Source of the DNA: Voacanga thouarsii
Taxonomy: Eukaryota; Streptophyta; Magnoliopsida; Gentianales; Apocynaceae
Reading direction: 5' to 3'
Length of the DNA: 64,000 bases
Assembly (NCBI GenBank): GCA_026120185.1
Contig: JANUWF010002124.1
Location: forward strand, 1-64,000
Part shown: piece after piece, positions 33,111 through 44,573 of the stretch
How positions within the stretch are numbered: position 1 is the stretch's first letter
Layout of the letters: each line of letters opens with the position of its first letter
Position numbers and translations under genes: made by a program
The notes under the pieces: generated by a model
Databases searched by the model: none
The model's input: only the letters and a program-made list of their open reading frames with translations
Told to the model about the DNA's origin: nothing

Positions 33111-34803
33111 TGTTTGTGTTGTGCCCTAGAGGCAATCACTTGTACCATGTATATTGAATATTAAATTAATAAGAGGCATTCTTTATCTTTCAGTTTGATT
33201 GCTATATCTAAATATGTGTACAAATCGTTAGATAAAGTCTCTAGTACAACACAGTGTTAAGGAAATCATGATAGAGATCATGATGTGAGATTCCTACTAC
33301 ACTATGCAGTGTTTGTACTTAAATAATCCCCAGTCATAGTATTAATAAGATGGGACATTATTAATACGCCAAGATTGGCACATGTTATATCTCTTGATTG
33401 GATCAAGCGGTGTTTCTCATATCCGTGGGTATTGGGATACTCAGGATTAACGTGTGGATGCTTGTTTTGAAACAAGTTCATTGGATGACCTAGCTACGAG
33501 ATAATCACTTGGATAACTATTTAGTGCCAGTGATAGAATCTCATTATAGCAAGTGTGCAAGTATCCTTAGACTTGAGATTTCCAAGGTACTTTGTTTATC
33601 GAGCGTTGTACTTTGATTCTAATCTTTGCAGTCTTATCTAGGACCGCCTATGGGATGGATATTGGGTACAACGTAAAGTAAACGAAAGTAGTTGAGAGGG
33701 TCAATAAAGGATTCACCACTCCTAATAGTAGGAGAGTATATCTCAAGGCCACTTGTATAAATCATTACTCATGAAGTCCTTGACCAAGGCGACTATGTGA
33801 TGGAAATGGTTCCAATTGATACACATATCGAGTAATGGATTTCCTAAAAAAGTACTAAAATATTCGGGCCAGAATTAATAATATTCTAGAGGGAGTTGGC
33901 ACTAATTCCATGCTCTAGACCGTATGAGATATTGTATGTTGAAAGGAGTTTATTGCACTGATAATTTGCTATTGAAAGGATCATGTCAAGCCACTTGACT
34001 TTCTGGACATTTGGGTGGTCAAGAGTCATTGCTAGATGTCGCTCCTGATATGCTAAATATGAATTTATTAATTAGAGAATTAATAAATTTAATGCTTTAT
34101 TTTATTAACGATTATTAATTCTAATATTGTTAGAATTAATTCATATTATGCTACCAATAAGACCAGGAAACCTAATGGGTCACACACAATAAAGGTTTGA
34201 ATGCTCAAATATATTATTTGATAATATTGTGGGGTTAATTAAGAGAAGGGAATATATTTATTAGTGAATTATAAGTTTGTTATAATTCATGGGACGTAAT
34301 TGTAATTAAGTAAACTCCAAGGACCAATTTGTTGACAATTGGACGTTGAAGGACTAAGTTGAAATTTATGGTAATTATAAATCTATAAATATAAAGAAAC
34401 GGTATCCTTAGGGTGAGAGACAGACTATTCACGCAATAATAGAGAAACCATTTCTCTGCCTCTCTCTTGATCAAACCCTAGCCGTCTCTCTTCTTGATCA
34501 AAACCCTAGCCTCCCGAATTCTACTAGCATAGAATTGTGAGATTGTGAGCATTCAACCTTGTGTGGATTATCATTAGAGGGAGTTCTTTCTTAGACTTCA
34601 GTTGAGCTACAGTGAACGATTTTCGATAATCTGGATTGTGCCTGCGTTCTTGTTTCTGAAATTTTTTGAATTCTGCCTTCACGAGGTAATAAACGCAATC
34701 TTCTCCTTTTTCCCATTTCTATTGAAAACCCGTGATCCGTGGCTTGGATTTCTTGTTGTTTTCCGCTACACTTAATCTGATTATGCATGATAGAAATCAT
34801 ACA
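33111..34803 (+). mobile_element. Solo copia LTR H in element F (1693 bp)
   Basis: Begins TGTTTGTGTTGTGCCC and ends AATCATACA, flanked by TGTAT on both sides. It matches the copia G LTR (29369-27681 minus) along its length. There is no internal domain, so it is a solo LTR. A TATA box, CTATAAATA, lies at 34383-34391, followed by a pyrimidine-rich stretch with AAACCCTAGC. Confidence 0.85.
34383..34391 (+). promoter_or_regulatory. TATA box of copia LTR H
   Basis: CTATAAATA followed by sequence with AAACCCTAG motifs typical of plant 5' leader regions. Confidence 0.55.
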
Positions 34804-34808
34804 TGTAT
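34804..34808. repeat. Target-site duplication TGTAT, right copy (solo LTR H)
   Basis: Exact repeat of 33106-33110 directly after the LTR end. Confidence 0.75.
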
Positions 34809-35362
34809 ATATTGTTTATGTAATTTTACTAACCCAATGTTAATATAGAGCATGTATAATAATAGTATTTTTAATTTGTTGATTTTTTTATGTCTGTAAT
34901 TTTGAGTCAATACTAACCCTTCTTATTTTCAAGTTTGGACTTTTGCAAACACAATGTTTTAGACAGATTAAAGTTTTCTTATTATTCGTTTCTTTATTTA
35001 CAATTTTTGCTTTTAGGAAATCTTGTGTTACATGTATAGTGGTCATGCATTCCATTAGTAAAAATAAATAAACAAATAAATAAATAAATAAAAATAAAAA
35101 TCGGAGTCCAGACAGAATGCAACCGGCGCCGGCTTGGGCCCGGCACCAGCGCCGGATCCATTTTGGAAGGCTATTAACAAAAAAAAATAAATAAAAATTA
35201 TTTGATTTGATTTGATTTGATTTTTTTATTTCGTTTGTTCCCTTACCCTATTTCTTTTCTTCCCAAATTGTTCTTAGGTTGTCTTCTTCTTCTTGTTTTC
35301 TTTTTCTTTGATTTTCTTGTTTGTTTTTCTTATTTGTCGTGTTCTTCTATTTTTCTTTCTTA

Positions 35363-35363
<1 letters not shown>

Positions 35364-35432
<69 letters not shown>

Positions 35433-35433
35433 T
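35364..35433. repeat. ATT microsatellite, about 23 units
   Basis: Uninterrupted (ATT)n within the internal region of element F. Confidence 0.95.
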
Positions 35434-36401
35434 TCTTTCCCTATTCCCCTAGGATGATCCTTTTTCGTCTTCCCCTTCTTCTTCTTCTTCTTCTAAGTAT
35501 CCCCCATGGATTACAAATTTTTAAAACTTATACGTTGGGGAATACATTGGTAGAAAACCTCTCTTCATGTAAGCACGATTTAATCCTCTTAAATTTCTTG
35601 GCATTGTGTATATGTGTTTTCGAGGAAAAAATTTACTAACCATGGACAAATCATTGTTGAGTTTACTTGGTGGGAAAAAAAAAAATGCAGAGAATGGTTT
35701 TTAGATCTTGTGATTGCTTCTAAGAATTAGCTATGCATTTTTGCTGAAATTTTTGCAAATTTGGACATCTTGGAATATAGAATCTTCTTGTGGTATTTTG
35801 CTGTAACGATTGAAGATTAATTACCAATGTGGATATTATTCTTGTTTTTCTTGAGTATCAACAAACAGTTTGCAAACATTCTTTACTGAAAAGAGAACCA
35901 ATTGCAAAGTATGAGACGGAGAGGATCTTGTGAGCCCTTGGCGGTTGTGATGGTCTATTTGGTATTTGTTGGACAATTTGGAGACAAGGAAGACTTTACT
36001 TCAAGGGGGACTTAAAGCCTTTGACTTTCTATATTTCATCTCCCTTGATTTCTCTTTTTATTTCAATTCCTCGTTATGCTTTTACTGGTGTGTTCATCTT
36101 TCTATTTGCAGGTTGAATTTTGTTGGAAATAATTTTTCCAACTTCTTGAAGAATGAATTTATCATATCTTGGAGCTAATCTACACTTGGGAATATTACTT
36201 AAACTTTCTACCCCGTTTCAATTTTGATCCCATTGGAGATGCTTTATTGTGTTTATTTTTTACCCATGCAGACATGGTCCAGTTTCAGTGTCGGGGAGTG
36301 GTTTTGTGATATTCTTAGTCCAAGTTTTTATCAATTATCTTTATTTTTCTTGTTGTTGAGTTACTTTGGAATTTGACTTTTCATGGAGCTCATCTGCCTT
36401 G

Positions 36402-36406
36402 GGGAG
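36402..36406. repeat. Target-site duplication GGGAG, left copy (solo LTR I)
   Basis: Repeated at 40734-40738. Confidence 0.85.
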
Positions 36407-38730
36407 TGTAACACCCCGAAGCCTAGGCCCGCCAGGGCCGCGGATGTCGCCCCGTCCAAAGGACAAGGGGTCTTTATAACTAGTTCACACAAACAAACTG
36501 CGGAATAAAAATAATATTTAACTTAAAAATTTATTACAACCCAAAATACTCCAAGAGTAAATCCATGAAATTCCAAAACAAAAATCATAAATAAAAAAAA
36601 AATTATCCACTCTCATCTCCCCAAAGTAATACATAAAATGAAATACACATTCTCTTCAGAAGCAAATATTACCAGCCACTCAACTCCACAGCAGGATCAT
36701 CCTGAAATCTTGATAAAAATGTGATGAGATAGAAATCTCAGTAAGTCCGTGTGTGCTTTGGGTGTTTAGTGAAATTAGTTCATGGATGCAGAGTGTGAAA
36801 CTTTAATATGAGAAATATTGGCAAGCAATAAACTTTAGTCAAAAGAAAGAGTGGCATTTTAGCTTATCTAGCCGTACATAAGTAATGAAATCAACCACTC
36901 GAAAGAAAGGGATATGGGTTACCCCACGTTGGGCCCCATAATTGGTCAGAATGCCGACACTTTGTGCAGACTGACAAAAGTAGGTGATCGGCCTACAGGG
37001 CGAGATACTCCTCCTTCTCTATATCCAAACAACAACCGGGTGTCCATTCTGGCAAAACACAGTCACTTGACTGAAAACAAACTACTAGCTCGGACTGACA
37101 CGACTCACTGGACTGACATCTTATCCGGGAAGGACTCACCCCTCTGAGGTGGCCACCTGCTGAGAGACTTACCCTAACCCTTCAAAGACAAGTCCTAGTA
37201 GTCCACCCTTATTGAGTACTCAACGACGTTTCCCACTTGGGATAAAATGAACAAAGCATTGCTCTTCATGGAAATAGCAATCTGAGGGTTTCCAAAGTTT
37301 TGGGAGAAATTAGTTTTGGAATAAGTTTTAAGTTTGGAAAATCTGCTCAGTAACTTTCAAATAATTTAAGTGTTGGAAATAAGAACAAATTCAACCCTCA
37401 ATTGCCTTCAAATAAACGAGTGTCCATACACTCCATATTTAGCTTGCCATAAGGAAAACATTTCATATCGATAGGGTTTATGCAGGAGCTTACCTGATTC
37501 TTGCTCACAACAACAAGGTCTCGAATAGCTGACCTAACCCCACATGGCAAATACAAATCTTAATCAAGTTCAAGTCACAATCCACTTCCTCAATTTTAAA
37601 TCAACTCAACTTACTACTACCATGATCCTAGTGTCTCAAGCTTTAAGGCAAAATAATAAATAAGTAGGTTTATAAGCTAAGTTTAATTTGTTATTTAAAA
37701 TAATTAATAGTTTGGGAAATAAATTCTAATAAGTTGAAAGTTTTCATCTTGTTAAGAAAAATCTAGAGTTTATTTGATCAAGATTCATAGGAGGTACTAG
37801 GTAAAATAGTGATTTAATGATAGTTTAGTTGTTAGAAAATAATTGATAGCTAAACTAGTTGAGATTAAATCGAATAAGCCTTTCTTGGAAAATAATAAGT
37901 AAATCCTTAAGGGTTTTGATTTAGTAAATATTTTACTATGTATAAATCTTTTTCATAAAGGCTTAAATTGATTTCTTTATTTTAAATAAAATTTATTTAT
38001 TTTACTTTCTAGCAAAATTATTATTTATTTGGCTAAAATATCCTTTATGAATATAAGAATCCAAATCTACCCTTCCTAGGGCTTTCGAAAATACTAGGAA
38101 ATTATTTTATTGAATATTTTATTCATGGAGTGAAAATTTACTTTTAGGGACAACTAGATCATGGTCAATTCCTATGGCCAACCTCAATCAAGAACATGCA
38201 CAATCCTTCAATTCATCAAATCAACCAAATCTTGCATCTAGGCATAGATTTAAATTTATTAAGACATGCTTAACATTTACTAGCATAAACATGATCATGG
38301 TTTTAATAATCTAATCATGCATATAACTCCTATTCACCAAAGGTGACATAATCTCTAGCATGCTTTGACACAAATACAACCTATGACATGCATCAACCAT
38401 CAAATCAACATACAATCATCCAAGATGAACCTTTCATGCATAAATCCCGTCTCCTTCACAATCATACAATTGCACATGCTTCAATCTCAACAATAAATAT
38501 ATATACTCAAATCCTATCACCATCCACCTACTAACAACATCATCCTAGAGACATGATTCTAGAGTTTAAAAAGAAGATTGAAGGTACTTACTTGATTGGT
38601 GAGTGTCTTGAAGGAGTTTGGAATAGATCTCAACTCTTAGATAGCTAACCCTGTCCAAGAGAGATGGCGAGAGCAAGATTTTGGAAGGAGAAGTCATCCG
38701 GCCAAGAGTGAGAGATTTCGGCCATGAGAG

Positions 38731-38766
<36 letters not shown>

Positions 38767-40733
38767 AGAAGAAGAAGAAGAAGAAGAAGAGATCATTAGT
38801 ATGTTTATTCATATTGGTTTTCATTAGAGATCAAGTTTGGAGAAGATGAAGTTGTTAGAATAAGTTTACCTTGAAGGTGTTCTTGTCTTTCACAAAATTT
38901 TATGGTTTTTTATCCAAAGTAGCAAGATGATTTGTGGAGTTTGATGTTAAAAATGGTGTTGATGGATTCACAGCAGTGAGTAAGTCAAATCTGGAGATTT
39001 TCGTGAGGGTTTGAAGTGGTTTGGAGGTGTGTTAGGTGCAGGGAAGAGGTAGGTGTTCTTGGTGTAGTGTGTGTGTTCTTGGTGGCTAGAGAAAATCGAG
39101 AGAGAGAGAAGAGGAAGCTGCCGAATTTCTGTGAGGGATAGGGCTGACAAAATTCTGTAGGGTTTAGGGAGTGATTTCTCTGATTTGGAAGGGAAAGGAA
39201 AGGTTAGTTGTTACAATCCTTGAAGAATATTTTTAGGAAGAGAATTTGGAAACTAGATATTCTAAGAATATCTTGATTTTTCTGGACAGCTTTGAAGTCT
39301 CCTATGGCCGACTGAATGTGTGGCTTTTCTAAGGAATTAAAGCTGGTTCTACAAGGCTTATGATGGCCGAAACTAAGGGGTACAAAGATGAAGAAGAAGT
39401 CTGGTCAATTGAGCAAGATATCATTGAAGGTTGCTAAATAAGATGGCTGGAATTTTGGAAAGTAATCAAGCTAAATTGCAGGGATTTGTTGGAAGGATTT
39501 TCGGACAGCCATTGCTGCCTTTCATCCAGAAGCTTGAAGGAAACAATGGAGCTCTATCAATGGTGGTTTAAGGGAGTTTTTGATAGAAGTAGGTTGGAAT
39601 TTTCGGCTGGAGGAGAAATGGGAAGCAAGCTGGAAAATTCCTGCACAACCATTTTCGCTGCACAGGAAATTTTCTAGCAGAATTTCGTCCGCCTCTTCCA
39701 GCTGAGATGTAGCGAGTTTGAAGGGGAGTTTCAGGGGTATTCAAGGCTGGTTTCCATCCTTCTTCGTGGAGGAAAAACATGGCTAAGGTGCTGCACAAAA
39801 TCTGGAAGAAAAAACAGCTTGGTTTTAAGCCTCCAAGGCTGCGATTTTGCCCAGAACTTTCACTGGCTTTGCACAGCTTTTGTGCAGTCCGAAAATCGCA
39901 GAAATAATTCATGTTTCAAGCTGAACTTAAGGCCATTTTTCTGGAAAAATTTGGAAGGGAATGTTAGCTAAGAAGTTAGACATTTTGAAGGTACACAAGC
40001 TGGAAAATTCCAGCTCATTCCAAGAAGGAAGGTGAACTAGCTATAGAGTGAAATTTCAGCAAGCTTTCTAGAGGGATTCTCCTCTTGGAATTTCCCACAA
40101 TTCATCCACATTTTCCAGACCATGAAAAGCCTTTTACTAGGACATTTTGATCCTAAAAAAACCTCAGCACTTTACTGAATTTTCTGGAAAGGAAAAGGAT
40201 AGAACACCTTGATCAAACTAAGGAGTTGAAAATTAAGAAAAACTAAAGATCAAAGGAGAATGAATTCCCTTTAGGAATTTCGAGAAGAACAAAGGAGTGA
40301 AATGAGAATTCTCCTAACATGTCTCTCCTAGGTCATTATCACCACCTTGATCTAGGCCCTTAAGGCCGAAACCAACTCCCCCCAAGCAAAAATAAAAATT
40401 TAATCTAGCTAAAGCTTCTATGATGGAATTTGAACTCTAGACTTCAATAATTAATTCTAAGGCTCTAACCACTGCACCACAACAACTCTTATTGCTATTT
40501 CCACTAGAAAAATTATTTTCTATTCAATACACAATTTATTTCCCTATTTTCACCTCAGGCAAAAATTACCATTTTGCCCCTTTCACACCATACTCACCAA
40601 CAAGACTTCAAAAAAATAAAACTCAAATCCAAAGCACATAGAAATCATATGAAAATGTATTTAATCATGGAGTAAAGCATGATATGCATCCCAACCCTCT
40701 TACTCTAAGGTCGGTTTTGACTGGGGTTTCACA
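36407..40733 (-). mobile_element. Solo B-type LTR I in element F (4327 bp)
   Basis: On the plus strand it begins TGTAACACCCC and ends GGGGTTTCACA, the reverse complement of the ends of LTR B (13741-18005), and aligns with it throughout. Exact GGGAG flanks on both sides show that it is an intact solo LTR. It carries long GA and GAA microsatellites at 38734-38790. The open frames at 38566-38796 and 39486-39912 run through these or through random sequence and have no recognisable product. Confidence 0.92.
38734..38790. repeat. GA and GAA microsatellites in solo LTR I
   Basis: (GA)n at 38734-38763 followed by (GAA)n to 38790, at the position equivalent to the CT run in the LTRs at 15667 and 51132. 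Confidence 0.95.
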
Positions 40734-40738
40734 GGGAG
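40734..40738. repeat. Target-site duplication GGGAG, right copy (solo LTR I)
   Basis: Exact repeat of 36402-36406. Confidence 0.85.
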
Positions 40739-41925
40739 TATTATTTTCTTTTCCTTCTTTACATTTCTGGTCCCGTGATTATGCTTTAGTGTGCTATTTT
40801 AGGCCATTGAGGACAATGTCCAATTTAAGTGTGGGGGAGAGATTTAACACTTTCTCAAGTTCATCTTTGTGATTTTCAATAGATTTTCAAATATATATGT
40901 TTGAATAGTTTTGGATTGTTGAAATTTTTTTGAAGAAAAAAACGATTTGAAGAGTTAAATTGATTTTATTTGTTTATATTGAAGATATGATTTTCTTTTT
41001 TAAATTTGGATATGAATTTGTCACTCAGTATGGTAAGATTTTATTAAAAAGGTAAACTTGTGTATTAAGTAGAATTTTGCTAAGTCTTGAGAATTTAAGT
41101 TAACCTTGGTTATATTTAGTATTTGAGTTCTATTTTATTCTTTGAGCTTGAATATGGATGATATGATGAAATATGGGAGGAGTTGTTGATTAATTCTTGT
41201 ATTATGGATTTAGAATTTACTTAACTTTGAGTTTTGAATAAGGAATGTGAGTTAATATATATATATATATATATGAAAAAATTGAGTGAAAAAAAATTGA
41301 GTTGAGAAAAAATGTCTTATTGTTTTTATCTTTGAAGACCTTTTGCTGAAAAGGGGGTCAATATGGAGAGAAGTAGCAAGTGTATTCGGTGCACTCTCTT
41401 GAGACTATCCCGAAGGTAAAAAGGCAAGAAAAGAAAAAATGTTGAAAAATTATTAGAGAAAAAATGATGAGTGATGACTGTAAAAGGGGGCCAATATGGT
41501 GTGTGAAGAGAAAACCATGCACTTCAAGCTATCCATTCCCAAAGTCATAGTAAAAAATAAGAGTGGAGTGTTTTCTTTATTTCACTAACTCGAGTTTGGT
41601 AAATTTGAGTTTATAATGCTTGAATTGGTTAAATGACTTGGCTTGTATGATTTATGTTATCTATGTTTTGGCTCGAGGAGTGGAATAATTTTCATGTATT
41701 AAATATAAGCTTGTTTAACTTAACTTTGATGGCCTTATGGTTATTTGATTTAATGTATAAGTTTCCAAAGGTTTTAAAAGGGTTGAATGAATGACAATTT
41801 TGTGTCTAGGGTTGGAAAGAAATTATGGCTTTCTTATGGATGAATATGAAAAGAAATAAATTATTTAGAAGGTTTTGTCTAAATATTTACTTGAGGACAA
41901 GTAAAGATTCAAGTGTGGGGGAATG
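40739..41925 (+). other. Element F internal region, part 3 (non-coding) and polypurine tracts
   Basis: No conserved coding sequence. A TTGAGGACAATG...AGTGTGGGGGAGAG block is at 40806-40841, and a second TTGAGGACAAG...AGTGTGGGGGAATG block at 41891-41925 directly precedes the 3' LTR, so it is the polypurine tract in use. Paired GGGGGTCAATATGG/GGGGGCCAATATGG segments at 41353 and 41485 form an imperfect repeat. An AT microsatellite is at 41253-41274. Confidence 0.7.
41913..41925 (+). other. Polypurine tract of element F
   Basis: GTGTGGGGGAATG ends directly before the LTR start TGATAGGGCC at 41926, the place of the plus-strand primer in reverse transcription. Confidence 0.7.
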
Positions 41926-42768
41926 TGATAGGGCCTAAATTAGTCATATTTTTCCTAGTTATTTGATATTATTTTGTGATACATTTTGTGAAATAACTAG
42001 TCATATTCCTTCATATTTGAGATTTTACCCTTGGAAAGATATTTTGTATATTATTTTAGATTTTAGGGGTAAAATAAGACAAAAATATCACAGAACATAA
42101 CAGAGGCAGCGCCACTCCCGTGAAGGATAGCTAGCACCGGTTAGCCACTGGAAGAACAAAGAAAAAAAGCGAAGAAATTGAGAAGCAGAGAAAGGACAAT
42201 TGAAATTGGATTGAAAAAGAAAAGAAAGAATGGATTTTGGTCAGCAATCATCAAAGGAAAAAGAATGGATTTCGGTCAGCAATCATCAAAGGAAAAAGGA
42301 GAGTTTCGGTCAGCAAGGTGCAAAGAAGAAGTCCAAAATTGCGCTACAGAAGGAAGAGGGAGCAAAAATTCGGTAGAAGAGAGCTGATTGCAAAAGACAA
42401 AAAATAAAAGAACCAAGCCTCGGTCAGCAAATTAGGGGGCTTGATTGTCGGCTCAAATCGAGCCGACACTACAAAGAAGCAAAATTTCGCACGGCTTCAA
42501 ATTGGAAGCCGAATCAACAATCAATTCAACAATTCGAATTCCACGAGTCTCCAGCACAAAAAGACAAAGCCGAAATCAAGAAGCTAAATTGAATTCTCCA
42601 ATTCAATTGCACGGTCAAAGTCAAAGACGGTGGAATTAATTAATTTTTGTTAGGTTTTTCTATTTCTTTTTTGTTTTGATTTTCTTCAGGTAATTACTTC
42701 TTTTTTATTTAGGATTCTTTTAGGAGCTTTGTAAGACTATAAATAAAGGCCAAATTACCCTAGAAAAG
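41926..42768 (+). mobile_element. 3' LTR of element F, 5' part
   Basis: Begins TGATAGGGCC and follows 31075-31910 closely, with a local duplication around ATTTYGGTCAGCAATCATCAA at 42236-42290 and a deletion near 42490. It stops at 42768 inside CCCTAGAAAAG, where the LTR of element E begins. TATA box at 42737-42745. Confidence 0.88.
42737..42745 (+). promoter_or_regulatory. TATA box of F 3' LTR
   Basis: CTATAAATA, conserved with 31872-31880. Confidence 0.55.
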
Positions 42769-43660
42769 TGATGAGACTCCGCTTCATCATGAAGTTCAAG
42801 ATAAATGAGGGGAAGGTGTGACCATGCAAAGACAAGGGCCGGTGACAAAGATGGATGAAACTAGACGAAAAAATGGCCCTCCAGAGGACAACCAGCACCG
42901 GCTCCAAGCAGCCAAACCGGCGCTGGCTCCATTATGTCTATAATGGTTGTGATCGGGCAATTCAATTGTCGAAGACAGAACACAGCCAGTGCCGGCTGTG
43001 ATGTCCAAACCGGCGCCGGTTGCACTCTGGGCACCCGCCGACAGCCCCGCTTTCTAATGTTTTTCTTTGATTTTCTTCATTTTTTAATTGCTTGTAAGGA
43101 CTTATTATGACCCAAAAACTGTCATAGTACATCAGGGTTTACTTAGCTAGGGTTATGATAGTATAAATAGAACCTTAGTCATTTGAAAACACAACACGCA
43201 ATATTTGGAAATTAGATTGAGAGAGAATCTTGAGAGGCCTAAGCTTCCTTGTTCATCATGTTCAAGACCAAGCTTAAGGGTTAGTCCTTCTTTTGTAAGA
43301 GTCTATAAATCTTTTGGAAAATCCATTGTTGTTTTCTTTGAATTAGTCTTAGTTGCTTTGTTCTTCTAAGGTTTGTTTGAAATTCAATTTTTGGGTGCCT
43401 ATTTTCTCTATTCTACATGTTCTTGCTTGCCTTTGTTGCTTCAAGGATGTTAGGGTGAGAATCTAGTAGAACTTTCTATTCATCTTGAGGGTCTTTGAGG
43501 CTTTGTTCTTCAAGGGTTTGAAGGGTGTGTAGATAGTTAGGTTACTTTCTCCTTTTGTAACAAGAAAAGTCCCTGTTTTGGTTCCCTTTGATTGAGCTGA
43601 ACACATAGCCACCAAAACACCACAACACCAAGAAAAAGCCACACAGAAAAAGTCATATCA
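42769..43660 (+). mobile_element. 5' LTR of element E (892 bp)
   Basis: Begins TGATGAGAC and ends GTCATATCA, followed by a primer-binding site. The end resembles the D-type LTR ends (GATCATATCA). GC-rich patches with ACCGGCTCC, ACCGGCGCTGG and ACCGGCGCCGGTT are at 42890-43030. A TATA box, GTATAAATAG, lies at 43161. The LTR starts directly after AAAAG of the F 3' LTR, so E inserted into F. Confidence 0.85.
43161..43170 (+). promoter_or_regulatory. TATA box of element E LTR
   Basis: GTATAAATAG about 390 bp into the LTR, 120 bp downstream of the last GC-rich patch. Confidence 0.55.
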
Positions 43661-43667
43661 AAGAGTT

Positions 43668-43680
43668 TGGTATCAGAGCA
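43668..43680 (+). other. Primer-binding site of element E
   Basis: TGGTATCAGAGCA, initiator Met tRNA type, seven bases after the LTR end. Confidence 0.85.
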
Positions 43681-44573
43681 AGGAAAATCTTGATTCCCAT
43701 CAAAGCTTGAAAACGAGAAAGGAGCCCCACAAAGTGAAGGAAAAGAAAAATGGGGCAAATCCCGTAACTGAAAAATATGCTTCAAAAAGGTCATTGAATC
43801 TTTGTTATATCTTGAATTTTCTGTTGGGAAATTACTCCTTGATGTTGTTATAATCCTTGGGAACAAATTTATCTTGTGTTTGTGGTGAAACTTGGCTTGA
43901 ATATGGTTGAAAATTTTGATTGCTCTTGAGTGACGAGTTGCAGCCAAGGTGTTTGATAAATGTTCCCTGAGAGTGTTTTTGGCTATAGTTGAGAACTTTG
44001 ATTCTTGATTTTTATTCCTTGGGATTTTGTGGCTTAGTATATCACTAAATTATTGAATTCCATGTCCATTGAACTCAAATTTTCTATTGCACCTTTGTGA
44101 TCATCTTGTTCTTCATCATCCTAGTTCTAGTTGTTCTTGTTTTCTTTGTTCTTGATAATTCTTGTTTGTTTCTTGCTTAGAAGTGTTCTTTTGCATCTAG
44201 TGCTTGCTCTTGAGTTGATTGAGTCCATTTTTCTTGAAATTCTTGGCTTAAAACTTGATTGCTTGGAGGTGCCCAACAAGTGTTTGTTGAAATTCCCCTA
44301 AGATCCCCTATTTGGAAATTTCCTTTTGATTTGTGTGAATCACTTAGTTGGACTAAATCTTCAGCTATTAGGGAGAATTAGGATTGAACAAGAAGGCTTG
44401 AGTGTTGAGAAAAAGGCAAGAGGGAGAGCCTATTATCAAAAGAGCCTAAGAGAGTAAACACGAGGGTGGAGTGATCAACCTTGAGAGCCAACACGCAAGG
44501 AAGTGCAGTGAGGATCGATTTTTCTTTCTAATCTCTTGTTTTGCAGGTATAGACAAGTAAATACTCTACCACC
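43681..44573 (+). other. Leader of element E (non-coding)
   Basis: About 890 bp. The segment 44330-44520 is shared with D and D3 leaders (TTGGACTAAAT, AAAAAGGCAAGAGGGAGAG, AACACGAGGGTGGAGTGA). A good 3' splice-site-like sequence, TCTTGTTTTGCAG, ends at 44546, 28 bp before the gag ATG. Confidence 0.6.

Larger units (their letters stand above)
34809..36406 (+). other. Element F internal region, part 2 (non-coding)
   Basis: No conserved coding sequence. It holds simple repeats at 35060-35100 (AAAT), 35200-35222 (TTTGA) and 35364-35433 (ATT), and a GC-rich patch at 35118-35158 with ACCGGCGCCGGC. The 140-codon open frame at 35217-35639 runs through the ATT repeat and is a composition artefact. 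A polypurine-tract-like GTGTCGGGGAGTGG lies at 36288-36301. Confidence 0.7.

Noticed and set aside
35217..35639. 140-codon open frame
   Set aside because: Translates the ATT microsatellite and T-rich flanks; hydrophobic Ile run is a composition effect.
41253..41274. AT run as a promoter TATA element
   Set aside because: Simple (AT)n repeat inside the F internal region with no other promoter evidence.
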